NCBI GenBank assembly: GCA_964344175.1
Contig: CAYFMI010000007.1
Coordinates: 8,168-72,167 of the forward strand
Source: NIOZ-UU35 sp964344175
Lineage (GTDB): Bacteria > Chloroflexota > Anaerolineae > Anaerolineales > UBA11858
Direction of reading: 5' to 3'
DNA length: 64,000 bases
Part shown: piece by piece, positions 16,222-24,422 of the stretch
Layout of the letters: the number at the start of each line of letters is the position of its first letter
Position numbering within the stretch: the stretch's first letter is position 1
Program-made: the position numbers and the translations under genes
Notes under the pieces: generated by a model
Told to the model about the DNA's origin: nothing
Seen by the model: the letters and a program-made list of their open reading frames with translations, nothing else
Database searches by the model: none

Positions 16222-17778
16222 TTATTCAATGTAGCCCAAAGCGCGCAAACGTTCGAGAACGGCCTCGTCTTCGGGTGAAGGAACCTCGTCGACGGCATGG
16301 GTCGATTGTCGTGCGACTGCCGCGTTGACAAAGTTGTCAAGCAACTCGTTTAAGTGCGTAGCCTGCTCTGTATCGGCAGGGGCTGGGTGCATTTCTTGCG
16401 CGTCTGCGCGCAAGTCAAAAAGAAGGTTGTGCTGCCCCTCGATGCGGATCAGTTTATGAGTTTGTGAGAAGGCCGCCCGCTGAATGGATTGGGTGTGAAA
16501 GGTGTCTATTAAATCGGGGGCTTGTTTGCGCATAATGTTGATGACATTGTCTGGGGGATACGCTTCGCTGAACGCCCGCGCGCGCGGCCTGCCATTGCTG
16601 CCGTTTTTGTTCCCGAGGCTGAGCCGCGGGGTTATGCCCGTGCTTGGGGCGGAATCGATGCCGGCAGCATCTAAAACGGTATGGAAGAGCCGGGTTGTAG
16701 AAACCACCTCAGAGACGCGTTCGCCAACCATCTGTCCGGGGAAGCGGATCAGCAGGGGGACGCGAATCAATTCCTGGTATAAACCCAATCCGTGCCCCAT
16801 ATATTGATGCTCTCCCAGCATTTCGCCGTGATCGGCGGTGATAATCACAAGTGTGTTTTCACGATGATCGGGGCGCTCCAACAAACTGAATAAGCGATGC
16901 AAGAGATGATCTTGATAGGCGACTTCGGCATCGTACATTTGGCTGAGAGTCAGGCTTTCGAGTTGGCTGTAAGATTCTTCCAGCGGCAGCAGCCAGCGCA
17001 GCGCCTGGGTGTTATACACATTCATAAAATCGCGGGCTGCGGGTTCGTCTTTTACAAAGGGCGCAAAGCCACGAATGAAGCGGTCTGGCGGAGTGAAGGG
17101 TAGGTGTGTCCCCATCAGGTTCAGAAATGTAAATTGCGGTTTCTGCGCCTCTGAGAAGTTCTGCTTGATGAATTGGGCGGTGTCCTTGATGGATGTTGGG
17201 CCATCGCCTTTGAAGTTGGCGTAGCGCGTCCACAGCGATACCAGCCAGGGGTTCAAGATCACCTGAAAAACATCTGCCGAGGCAGCCACAGCCTGTTGAA
17301 TGGGATTGGCAATCCGGTCGAGGGCGTTTCGGTACCCGTGGCGAATTCCGGCTAAAATTTTCAGCGAAGTGTGCCCGTTGTGATCTGGCTTAGAAGGTAT
17401 GGCGCCGCCGTAGTTGTAGAATGCATCGAAGCCGCGTCGCAGGCCGTTGTTCAGCACACCCACCAGGGGGTTGTTGCAGAATCCACTGCTCTGATACCCG
17501 TGTGTCCGTAGATATTCGGCAATTGTGGGGAAAGCGTTGCCTAAAGCCCCGTTAGCCTGCACGGTCTGGTGGGTGGTGGGATATTCCCCGCTGAACATCG
17601 AAGCGTGCGAGGGGATCGTCCACTGCGCCGGTGCGATGGCATTCTCGTACAGGGTTGCACTTTTGGCAAAAGCGTCCAGGTTGGGAGATGTGCCGCGCGG
17701 ATAGCCATAGCAGCCCAGCCGGTCGGCGCGGTGTGTATCCAGGACGATGAAAATAACGTGTGGTTTTTGCGTGGTCAT
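16222..17778 (-). CDS. Sulfatase-fold (alkaline phosphatase superfamily) hydrolase with Thr at the nucleophile position
   Basis: 518 residues, with no signal peptide. The metal-binding N-terminus is IVLDTHRADRLGCYGYPRG (about 12-30). The active-site motif reads WTIPSHASMFSG (53-64): where true sulfatases have Cys or Ser converted to formylglycine (C/S-x-P-x-R), this has Thr54 and His58. C-terminal metal ligands are visible in ITADHGEMLGEHQYMGHG. A Thr nucleophile is known in phosphotransferase members of the superfamily such as LtaS, so phosphate-ester or lipid-linked chemistry is more likely than sulfate release. It lies between a PAP2-like gene and lgt. Confidence 0.82.
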   Translation of the reverse strand: MTTQKPHVIFIVLDTHRADRLGCYGYPRGTSPNLDAFAKSATLYENAIAPAQWTIPSHASMFSGEYPTTHQTVQANGALGNAFPTIAEYLRTHGYQSSGFCNNPLVGVLNNGLRRGFDAFYNYGGAIPSKPDHNGHTSLKILAGIRHGYRNALDRIANPIQQAVAASADVFQVILNPWLVSLWTRYANFKGDGPTSIKDTAQFIKQNFSEAQKPQFTFLNLMGTHLPFTPPDRFIRGFAPFVKDEPAARDFMNVYNTQALRWLLPLEESYSQLESLTLSQMYDAEVAYQDHLLHRLFSLLERPDHRENTLVIITADHGEMLGEHQYMGHGLGLYQELIRVPLLIRFPGQMVGERVSEVVSTTRLFHTVLDAAGIDSAPSTGITPRLSLGNKNGSNGRPRARAFSEAYPPDNVINIMRKQAPDLIDTFHTQSIQRAAFSQTHKLIRIEGQHNLLFDLRADAQEMHPAPADTEQATHLNELLDNFVNAAVARQSTHAVDEVPSPEDEAVLERLRALGYIE

Positions 17779-17795
17779 ACCAGGAATTTCGATGC

Positions 17796-18422
17796 CTACC
17801 CAAATACTCCAAAGAAAGCCAGGCCGAATACGATTGATACACCGAGTAGCGCGCCGCCGATTAATTCGGGGATTGTGTGCCGCCGTAGAAACAGACGGAT
17901 ATAGAACGTGAGGGCAACCAGCGGGAGTAGCATCAGGCTGGTGGTGATGCCAAAAGCGAACCCCGAAAATGCAGTAATAATGGTTACACCGGTCATATGG
18001 GCGCTGACCAGCCAGAATACATTAAGAATTGCCAATAAACTCAAGGCCAGCATGTCGGTAACAACGAAGTTCAGCAACAGAGTCGGGCTTCCTAAATTCT
18101 CAAGAACGAGGAAAGCGATTCCAGCTCCGGCAATGCCGACAAGATAGGGGATATGCCGCTGGCGTTGATCGCTGATGTGCAGGTCGCTGATTTTTTCGGT
18201 TTTTAGTAAGTAGGCGATATATAGGATAGGGAATAGTGATGTCAGGGCGCCAAATATTGCCGCTTGATAGAACCCATGCCAGAAAGGAAGTTCGGAGACA
18301 GCCAGCACCAACCCAAAGATTGCATAGATACTGGGGGGGCTGAGAATATTCGAGTAGATGCGAGCGGCTCTAACACCGACCGTATACTGGCCTGGATCAA
18401 TATCCAGTGGATTTTTGCGCAT
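17796..18422 (-). CDS. PAP2-like integral membrane protein
   Basis: 208 residues, with about five or six membrane helices. Motifs resemble weak forms of the PAP2 phosphatase signature: KISDLHISDQRQR after the second helix, SAHMTG in place of SGH, and RLFLRRHTIPELIGGALLG in place of SRxxxxxHxxxD near the C-terminus. If active it would dephosphorylate a lipid phosphate or pyrophosphate. It is the first gene of a minus-strand run with the sulfatase-fold enzyme and lgt, all handling lipid substrates. The family assignment is tentative because the motif residues are only partly kept. Confidence 0.55.
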   Translation of the reverse strand: MRKNPLDIDPGQYTVGVRAARIYSNILSPPSIYAIFGLVLAVSELPFWHGFYQAAIFGALTSLFPILYIAYLLKTEKISDLHISDQRQRHIPYLVGIAGAGIAFLVLENLGSPTLLLNFVVTDMLALSLLAILNVFWLVSAHMTGVTIITAFSGFAFGITTSLMLLPLVALTFYIRLFLRRHTIPELIGGALLGVSIVFGLAFFGVFG

Positions 18423-18612
18423 AGTTATGACCCTGTAGTAGAAATTTGACTGAAGACGTGAAATTTTACCATGATTGGGGGGTGCATCTGTGAGGTTTCT
18501 TACCGATTTCCTGCGGCGCAGCGAAAGCCATTAGGATGATGCTTCTCACCAAGCACTCAAAACTGAAGATATAATTAGATACCCCGAATCTAACACAATA
18601 TTAAGACCATTT

Positions 18613-18621
18613 TGGTATAAT
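18613..18621 (+). promoter_or_regulatory. Extended -10 promoter of the pdh operon
   Basis: TGGTATAAT at 18613-18621 is a full extended -10, with no clear -35 box. Transcription would start near 18628 and give a leader of about 160 nt that includes the large palindrome. Confidence 0.5.
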
Positions 18622-18624
18622 ATT

Positions 18625-18708
18625 TAGGAGTTACACACTTGTGAGAGGAAAGCCCGAAAAATAGGGGTGTGTGGGGCGCGAAGCGCCCCACACACCCCTA
18701 TTTTTCGG
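18625..18708 (+). repeat. Repeat end plus 55-bp palindrome in the pdhA leader
   Basis: TAGGAGTTACACACTT (18625-18640) matches one end of the complete element at 55315-55426. The palindrome at 18654-18708 has a perfect 26-bp stem with loop GAA, and its inner 19 bp per arm (ATAGGGGTGTGTGGGGCGC) is identical to that element's. The other end is not recognisable, so this looks like a decayed or truncated copy. Confidence 0.75.
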
Positions 18709-18790
18709 TAAATTTTCAACTGAAGGGTGTGTACAGGCTCTTATCTGGCACGCCCTTTTTTCGGGCGCGGAAACAGAAGGAAAGTGAATT

Positions 18791-19750
18791 ATGGAAAAAC
18801 AAGATCACCTGGATTTGTATCGTCAGATGGTGCTGATTCGACGCGTTGAGGAGCGCGCCGCTGAACTTTATCAGCAAGGCAAAATTGGCGGATTTTTGCA
18901 CCTGTACATTGGTCAGGAAGCCGTCAGCACCGGATTAGTGGCCGCCCGCCAACCACAAGACCGTATGATCACAGCCTACCGCGATCATGGCGTGGCCCTG
19001 AACGTAGGCATGACCGCCGACGAAGTGATTGCCGAATTGCTAGGCAAAGCTACCGGATGCTCGCAAGGCAAAGGCGGCTCCATGCATATGGCTGATGTTG
19101 AAAAGAATTTTTGGGGCGGCCATGCCATTGTGGGCGCACACCTGCCCATCGCCGCCGGGATGGCCCTCGGCGACCAATACGCGGGCAGCGATGGCGCGAC
19201 CATCTGTATGTTTGGGGATGGGGCGACGAACATCGGTTTCTTCCACGAAGGAGTCAATCTTTCGAAAGTCTGGAATTTGCCGGTCTTATGGGTGTGTGAG
19301 AATAATCAATACGGGATGGGCACAACCATTGAGCGCGCTTCGGCGGTTTCCGAAATTCGCCAAAAAGCAGAGGGATACGGTATCCCCAACGCACGCGTTG
19401 ATGGCATGGATGTTATGGCGGTGCGCGAGGCAACTCTCAAAGCGTTGGAGCATATCCGCAGCGGCAAAGGCCCTTATTTCTTAGAGATTATGACCTATCG
19501 CTTCCGCGGTCACTCGATGGGGGACCCAGAACGATACCGCGAATCGAGTGAGATCAAGAAGTGGCAAGAAAACGACCCAATTGGCATTTACCGTGCCTAT
19601 CTCATGAAAGAGAAAATTGCCACAGAAAAAGAACTCGATGCGATTGATGAACACGTTTTAGAAGAAGTTCAGGCTGCCGTACAATTTGCCGAAAGCAGCC
19701 CAGAACCAGAACCGAGTGCGTTGTTTGAAGATGTGTATGCAGACTGGTAG
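18791..19750 (+). CDS. pdhA: Pyruvate (or acetoin) dehydrogenase E1 component, alpha subunit
   Basis: 319 residues. It carries the thiamine-diphosphate/Mg motif GDGATNIGFFHEGVNLS ... ENNQYG (about residues 139-172), the RDHGVAL and GKGGSMHM motifs near residues 60-100 and the phosphorylation-loop equivalent RFRGHSMGDPERYR (about 235-248). E1 alpha/beta decarboxylates the 2-oxo acid and passes the acyl group to lipoate on E2. The first gene of the pdhA-pdhB-pdhC operon. The short single-lipoyl set also resembles acetoin dehydrogenase, and no E3 gene is present to help decide. Confidence 0.9.
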   Translation: MEKQDHLDLYRQMVLIRRVEERAAELYQQGKIGGFLHLYIGQEAVSTGLVAARQPQDRMITAYRDHGVALNVGMTADEVIAELLGKATGCSQGKGGSMHMADVEKNFWGGHAIVGAHLPIAAGMALGDQYAGSDGATICMFGDGATNIGFFHEGVNLSKVWNLPVLWVCENNQYGMGTTIERASAVSEIRQKAEGYGIPNARVDGMDVMAVREATLKALEHIRSGKGPYFLEIMTYRFRGHSMGDPERYRESSEIKKWQENDPIGIYRAYLMKEKIATEKELDAIDEHVLEEVQAAVQFAESSPEPEPSALFEDVYADW

Positions 19751-19758
19751 GACAAACT

Positions 19759-20742
19759 ATGACTGAAGCGAAACGAATTACCATGCGCGAGGCTATCTCA
19801 CAGGCCCTTTGGGAGGAGATGGAGCGCGATGAAAACGTATTTATCATGGGTGAGGAAGTTGGCGTGTGGGGTGGAACCTACGCTGTGACAAAAGGTTTTT
19901 ACGATCATTTTGGTCCCAAGCGCGTGCGCGATACCCCCATTGCCGAAGCGGCCATCGTTGGCGGGGGTGTTGGCGCGGCCATGACCGGCCTGCGACCGGT
20001 GGCCGAATTGATGACCATCAACTTTGCCTTCGTGGCGATGGATCATATCGTTAATGAGGCTGCCAAAATGCGTTATATGTTCGGCGGGCAAATGTCGGTT
20101 CCGTTGGTTATCCGGGCGGTGGGCGGCGGTGGACGTCAGTTGGGAGCCACGCACTCGCAAACGCCCGATGCCATCTTCGCCCACTTCCCCGGCCTGAAGG
20201 TTGTCGCTCCGGGAACCCCTTACGATGCCAAAGGATTGCTCAAATCGGCCATTCGCTCCGATGACCCGGTTATGTTTATCGAGCACGCCACCATGTACCA
20301 GGTGCGCGGCGAAGTCCCCGTTGGCGAAGAATACCTCGTGCCGATCGGAAAATCTAAGATCCAGCGCCCGGGCCGCGATGTCACCATTGTGGCGTACGCC
20401 AAAGGCTTAGACCTTTCACTCAAAGCCGCCGATCAACTTGCCAAAGAGGGCATCGAGGCCGAAGTGGTCGATTTACGCACCCTGCGCCCTCTGGATATGG
20501 AGCCAGTGCTGGCATCTTTCCGCCGCACCAACCGCGCCGTGATCGTCGAGGAAGGCTGGCGTTCGTTTGGTGTCGGTTCCGAAATTTCTACCCGCATTTA
20601 TGAAGAGGCTTTCGACTATGTTGATGCGCCCATCAAGCGCGTTGCCCAGACCGAAGTGCCCTTGCCCTATAACCGCGATTTAGAGCAGTCGGCCTTGCCT
20701 CAGGTGGCCGATGTCGTCAAGGCGGTCAAGGAGGTACTCTGA
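19759..20742 (+). CDS. pdhB: Pyruvate (or acetoin) dehydrogenase E1 component, beta subunit
   Basis: 327 residues. It shows the transketolase pyrimidine-binding domain (MREAISQALWEEMERDENVFIMGEE, spread over about residues 8-35), the conserved RDTPIAEAAIVGGGVGAAMTGLRPV stretch, GGRQLGATHSQ (about 118-128) and the C-terminal transketolase domain with VDLRTLRPLD. It forms the alpha2beta2 E1 heterotetramer with the upstream product. The stop overlaps the E2 start (TGATGG), indicating coupling. Confidence 0.93.
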   Translation: MTEAKRITMREAISQALWEEMERDENVFIMGEEVGVWGGTYAVTKGFYDHFGPKRVRDTPIAEAAIVGGGVGAAMTGLRPVAELMTINFAFVAMDHIVNEAAKMRYMFGGQMSVPLVIRAVGGGGRQLGATHSQTPDAIFAHFPGLKVVAPGTPYDAKGLLKSAIRSDDPVMFIEHATMYQVRGEVPVGEEYLVPIGKSKIQRPGRDVTIVAYAKGLDLSLKAADQLAKEGIEAEVVDLRTLRPLDMEPVLASFRRTNRAVIVEEGWRSFGVGSEISTRIYEEAFDYVDAPIKRVAQTEVPLPYNRDLEQSALPQVADVVKAVKEVL

Positions 20743-21983
20743 TGGCCGAATTGATTACGATGCCTAAATTGGGCTTTGATATGGCCGAGGGCGTGCTGGT
20801 GCGCTGGGTAATTGCCGAAGGCGGCCGCGTGGAGCGCGGTCAGGTGCTGGCAGAGATCGAAACCGACAAAGCGACGGTGGAAGTAGAGTCGGCGCATAGC
20901 GGGGTGGTGCATCGTCATTTGGTTGCCGAGGGGGCAGTGCTGCCTGTTGGCGCGCCAATTGCTGTTATTGGGGCGCAAGATGAACAGGTGGATATGGATG
21001 CCTTACTGGGGGGCGCGGAAATTCCCACCGAAGCTGAATCGCGCCCCGAGGAGTCTGCGGCTCCCCAGCCGGGCGCGGCAGACCCCCTCGAGGGTGGCGC
21101 GGCCTCCCCAACAGAAGGTCAGCTCCCCGGCAGAATCAAAGCCTCCCCCCTGGCGCGCCGCATGGCCGCAGAACACGCCCTCGATCTCAGCGCCATCCGC
21201 GGCAGCGGCCCAGGCGGCCGCGTGGTCAAGACAGATATTGAAGCCTTTTTGGCTGCCCCAGTCAGCGACCATCCACAGACAATTGGATCCACCCCTCAGC
21301 CGTTCACCGTTCCTCTCACCAGGTTGCGCACGGCTATTGGCCGCCGCATGGTTGAGGCCAAGCAACAATTGCCGCACTTCTATGTTACGGCGGAGTATGA
21401 TATGGCGGCCCTGATGGCTGCGCGGCAAGAGATCAACGCCATGTTGTCTGATGCGGGCGAGAAACTCTCGGTGAATGATTTTATTGTGAAGGCAGTCGCT
21501 TTGGCGCTGCGTGAGTTCCCAAACTTGAACGCGTCTTTGCAGGGAGATGCAATTGTGCAGCACGGCCAGGTCAACGTGGGTGTGGCTGTGGCCGTTAAGG
21601 GTGGCTTGCTGACCATTGTCAACCGGGCTGCCGACCGTAAATCGCTGCGCCAGATTTCGGCGGATACCAAAGCAATGGTAGCGCGCGCCCGTCAGGGCAA
21701 GGTGCGCCCAGAAGACATTGAAGGCTCGACCTTCTCGGTGAGCAATTTGGGCATGTATGATGTTGAAAATTTCATTGCCATTATCAACCCCCCCGAAGCC
21801 GCCATCCTGGCGGTTGGCTCGGTGCGTGAAATTCCGGTTGTCAGCGAGGGTGAAATTCGCCCTGGTTTACGCATGAAAGCCACCGTTTCGGTGGATCACC
21901 GCGTCAGCGATGGGGCCGAAGCAGCCCAGTTCATGCAAGCCTTAGGGAAATATTTGCAAGAGCCGCTGCGTTTATTGATCTAA
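20742..21983 (+). CDS. pdhC: Dihydrolipoamide acyltransferase E2 component
   Basis: 413 residues in three parts. A single lipoyl domain (1-80) has the lipoylated Lys in EIETDKATVEVES. An Ala/Pro-rich linker is followed by a peripheral subunit-binding domain (about 132-170; KASPLARRMAAEHALDLSAI). The catalytic domain (about 185-413) has the active-site motif DHRVSDGAEAAQF, with His and Asp of HxxxDG intact. It forms the core of the complex and binds E1 through the PSBD. No E3 gene follows, so a lipoamide dehydrogenase is presumably encoded elsewhere. A terminator follows the gene. Confidence 0.94.
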   Translation: MAELITMPKLGFDMAEGVLVRWVIAEGGRVERGQVLAEIETDKATVEVESAHSGVVHRHLVAEGAVLPVGAPIAVIGAQDEQVDMDALLGGAEIPTEAESRPEESAAPQPGAADPLEGGAASPTEGQLPGRIKASPLARRMAAEHALDLSAIRGSGPGGRVVKTDIEAFLAAPVSDHPQTIGSTPQPFTVPLTRLRTAIGRRMVEAKQQLPHFYVTAEYDMAALMAARQEINAMLSDAGEKLSVNDFIVKAVALALREFPNLNASLQGDAIVQHGQVNVGVAVAVKGGLLTIVNRAADRKSLRQISADTKAMVARARQGKVRPEDIEGSTFSVSNLGMYDVENFIAIINPPEAAILAVGSVREIPVVSEGEIRPGLRMKATVSVDHRVSDGAEAAQFMQALGKYLQEPLRLLI

Positions 21984-22004
21984 CAAACTTGAAATCTCGT
22001 TGAA

Positions 22005-22040
22005 AAAGCGGTGTGCATTGAAAATGCACACCGCTTTAAA
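22005..22040 (+). terminator. Terminator after pdhC
   Basis: A perfect 15-bp stem AAAGCGGTGTGCATT / AATGCACACCGCTTT (22005-22019 and 22023-22037) with loop GAA, followed by AAATTT. It lies 22 bp after the E2 stop. Confidence 0.85.
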
Positions 22041-22086
22041 TTTAACTCAAATTGCCACCGGATAAGTTCTCATTCTGAGTGGAGAC

Positions 22087-22155
22087 GCTGCGACCAGCCT
22101 TCGACTACTGCTTCGGTGGGCTTAGCATCCGCTCAGGCCGGTCGCAGCTTTTTTT
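22087..22155 (+). terminator. Second hairpin with T-run, between convergent genes
   Basis: A 9-bp stem GCTGCGACC / GGTCGCAGC (22087-22095 and 22140-22148) enclosing 44 nt, followed by seven T. Coming 50 bp after a complete terminator, it could be a backup terminator. A small RNA ending here is also possible, but no promoter was identified. Confidence 0.55.
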
Positions 22156-22163
22156 GCCATCTT

Positions 22164-22829
22164 TTAGGAATCATCCAGAGCTTGGATTTCCGTCGAGAAG
22201 GATTGCGACCCCGCCGGGCCAACGCCGAAGATCTCGCCAGAGTCGCTCTTAATCATCCAGTAATTGGCGTAGTGTCCGGGTGCGGAAGGAGCTTTCATCA
22301 ATATGTCGATATTGACATAACCCCACGTTGGGACATTGGAGGTAGTCAGGATAATTGAGGCCCCGGCCCCCATCAAATCGCCGCCGATGAAGCGCAGCTC
22401 AAAATTACCATTCCAGGTGCAAGCGCCGGTATTCTTCAGGCGGAAAGTTTGCGTAAAAGTACGATCAATATACACCTTTGTGCCATTGGCAATGGATTTC
22501 GATTCGAGGTTAGCCCGCAGGCAGGGCAAATCGCTGGCCTGAGTCGCAGTGGGCGCATCTGTAGGAGGCACCTGTGGCGTTTCAGTGAAGGCGGATGTAG
22601 GAGTCTCGGTGGGCAGCGGGGTTGCAGTGGGTGGAGGTTCCGGGGTAAACGTAGCCGTCGCGGCCAGTTCGGCAGCGCGGGCTGCTTCGGTAAGCTGGAC
22701 GTACACCGTCATGACCGCAGCAGTAATTTGTGCGTTGGGGTCTTCCTCAGGGGCAGTTGCTGTTGCAAAGTTGCAGCCGCTCAAGAGAAGCAGTAAGGCT
22801 AGCGAGCTTAAGAGAACGCGTGTTTTCAT
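22164..22829 (-). CDS. Lipoprotein with C-terminal NBR1-type Ig-like domain (paralogue 1)
   Basis: 221 residues. Signal peptide with lipobox LLSGC (Cys near residue 18). A short helix follows with TAAVMTVYVQLTEA, then a Pro/Thr-rich linker (about 55-95) and an Ig-like domain of the kind first defined in NBR1 (about 105-215): FRLKNTGACTWNGNFELRF, GGDLMGA, APSAPGHYANYWMIKS. It is anchored to the outer face of the membrane, with the domain held away by the linker. The ligand is unknown. The ATG is chosen because GGAAGGAAC precedes it; an in-frame TTG 12 bp upstream is less likely. Last of three tandem paralogues. Confidence 0.87.
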   Translation of the reverse strand: MKTRVLLSSLALLLLLSGCNFATATAPEEDPNAQITAAVMTVYVQLTEAARAAELAATATFTPEPPPTATPLPTETPTSAFTETPQVPPTDAPTATQASDLPCLRANLESKSIANGTKVYIDRTFTQTFRLKNTGACTWNGNFELRFIGGDLMGAGASIILTTSNVPTWGYVNIDILMKAPSAPGHYANYWMIKSDSGEIFGVGPAGSQSFSTEIQALDDS

Positions 22830-22844
22830 AGTTCCTTCCAATTC

Positions 22845-23513
22845 CTAGTTGTCAGCCTTTTCGACGTTGATTTCGATATACAAAGGTATATCTCCAGGGC
22901 CGTTGCCAAATAATTCACCAGTTGTCGAACGCATCATCCACCAGCTTTTATGGGTTCCGAGTGCTTGTGGGGCGGCGAACTCGAAGGTGATGATGAAGAA
23001 ATCATCGGGCAATACGCCCACATGAAAGTTCTTCACCAGAGGGAGATTGAACCGTTCCCCATCATAATACACAATTGCAAAATCGGTGGTCCACTCACAG
23101 TCACCAGCATTGAGTACAGTCCACTGTTTGATGAGCCACTGTCCCTGGATGACGTTCGAACCGGCTGGCAATGTCTCGCGGGTCACCTGAGCAAGCGGGC
23201 AGTGTGATACCGGCGCGGGCGTAAATGTCTGCGTGAGGGTCGGCGTATGGGTAAAGGCGGGTGTATTGGTAAACGTGGCGGTCGCTGTGGCGGGTAGAGG
23301 GGTGTTTGTAGGGGGTAGAGCGGTGTCGGTGGGCGTATTTTGTTGTTGCTGTGCAAATGCCGTTTGGGTAATTTGCGCGTAAACAGTTTGCACGGCCTCG
23401 GTGATTTTGCTATTTTCGTCAACTGCCGGGACTTGCTCTACCGTCGAAATTTCGCAGGCACTCAAAAGTAGAACTGCAAACAGCAGAACGGCCATACTTG
23501 AATAGCGTTTCAT
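22845..23513 (-). CDS. Lipoprotein with divergent NBR1-type Ig-like domain (paralogue 2)
   Basis: 222 residues. Lipobox LLSAC, the shared motif EAVQTVYAQITQTAFAQ, then a Pro/Thr linker (about 60-105) and an Ig-like domain (about 115-220). The domain is more diverged than in its neighbours: WTVLNAGDCEWTTDF replaces the RLKNTGxCxW motif and the GDxMG turn is lost, while GTHKSWWMMRSTTGELFG is kept. This suggests changed ligand or surface specificity after duplication. GGAAAGGAG before the ATG supports the start. It lies 15 bp upstream of paralogue 1. Confidence 0.85.
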   Translation of the reverse strand: MKRYSSMAVLLFAVLLLSACEISTVEQVPAVDENSKITEAVQTVYAQITQTAFAQQQQNTPTDTALPPTNTPLPATATATFTNTPAFTHTPTLTQTFTPAPVSHCPLAQVTRETLPAGSNVIQGQWLIKQWTVLNAGDCEWTTDFAIVYYDGERFNLPLVKNFHVGVLPDDFFIITFEFAAPQALGTHKSWWMMRSTTGELFGNGPGDIPLYIEINVEKADN

Positions 23514-23597
23514 CGAAATACTCCTTTCCCTACGCATTCCCTTTTTTCGAAATTTTCTCTACGAGATTTGGCCTGAGAAGTGACTCTTTAACAATAA

Positions 23598-24299
23598 TTA
23601 CTCAGTTTCAATGACTTTGATCTCAACCCAAAACCAACCTTCACCGGTTGGGCCAATGCCAAAGATCTTACCATCGCCACTGGTAATCATCCAATAGCCG
23701 CGGTAGGTGCCTACTTTGTTTGGGGCTTTCATTTCGACTTCAACATTTACAAATCCCCAGGTAGGAATATCTTCTGCGGTCAGCGGAATTGATGCGCCAG
23801 CCCCCATCAAATCACCATTGACAAATCGCAAACTGAAATCGCTGCGCCAGGGGCAAGAGCCGGTGTTCTTTAGACGCCACACTTTGGTAAACGTGCGATT
23901 GCCGACAAACTCGGTGCCATCAGGAATTGTCTCATATTCCAGATTTGCGCGATAGCAGGGGGTGCCATCGTCGGATGATGATGCTGGTGCACCGGCCTGC
24001 GCGCCCTGGTCGGTTTGGTTGCCCTCGGGTGTCGGGGTGTCCAACATTGGGGTGGGTGTTTCGGTAGGGGGAATCTCGGTGGGGGTCGCGGTTGGTTCTG
24101 ATGTTGCGGTGGGTGTTGCCGTTGCATTCTGTTCCATAGCGCTCAAAGTTTGTGTGAGTTGGGCATAGACAGTTTGGACGGCGTTGGTTACTTTTGCGTT
24201 TGGCTCTTCGGGGGATGCGCTTTCGTTGGCTCCATTGCAGGCGCTGAACAAAATCAACGAAAGTGCAATCGCCATGAAGATCAGGATTTTTTGTTGCAC
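23598..24299 (-). CDS. Lipoprotein with NBR1-type Ig-like domain (paralogue 3)
   Basis: 233 residues from a GTG start set by AAGGAGTCCACC. Lipobox LFSAC, then NAVQTVYAQLTQTLSAMEQ, a Pro/Thr linker (about 50-90) and a complete NBR1-type Ig domain (about 115-230) with WRLKNTGSCPWRSDFSLRF, NGDLMGAGAS, APNKVGTYRGYWMIT. It is very close to paralogue 1 in the domain (GDLMGAGASI and PTWGxVN shared), so those two are the most recent pair although paralogue 2 lies between them. First gene of the lipoprotein run. Confidence 0.87.
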   Translation of the reverse strand: MQQKILIFMAIALSLILFSACNGANESASPEEPNAKVTNAVQTVYAQLTQTLSAMEQNATATPTATSEPTATPTEIPPTETPTPMLDTPTPEGNQTDQGAQAGAPASSSDDGTPCYRANLEYETIPDGTEFVGNRTFTKVWRLKNTGSCPWRSDFSLRFVNGDLMGAGASIPLTAEDIPTWGFVNVEVEMKAPNKVGTYRGYWMITSGDGKIFGIGPTGEGWFWVEIKVIETE

Positions 24300-24422
24300 G
24301 GTGGACTCCTTATTTCCTTGATGTGGTTGGCCGCTGCCTTGCAGCCAGGCCATATTATACACAGACTGAGATATTTTGTGTCTGGGGGGTTTGGTAGTAC
24401 AATAACTGCGAGGAGGTTGTGC

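Larger units (their letters stand above)
18423..18790. other. Divergent intergenic region before pdhA
   Basis: About 370 bp without a gene. It contains an extended -10 element (18613-18621), a one-sided copy of the TAGGAGTTACRCA repeat end (18625-18640), a 55-bp perfect palindrome (18654-18708), a second short hairpin CGCCC...GGGCG (about 18751-18768), and the pdhA ribosome site GAAGGAAAG. About 100 bp upstream of the minus-strand PAP2-like start show no clear signal. Confidence 0.6.

Noticed and set aside
15318..16340. Longer form of lgt with 47 extra N-terminal residues
   Set aside because: The extension overlaps the end of the sulfatase-fold gene in another frame, does not resemble Lgt, and AGGAG sits just before the internal ATG at 16199.
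18654..18708. Large palindrome as a transcription terminator of the minus-strand PAP2-like gene
   Set aside because: It lies upstream of that gene's start, not after its stop, and the same core palindrome occurs within a mobile-looking element at 55345-55397.
22549..22848. Val/Gly/Ala-rich 99-codon plus-strand frame
   Set aside because: Antisense of the Pro/Thr linker of a lipoprotein gene, where repeated ACN/CCN codons give Gly/Val repeats on the other strand.
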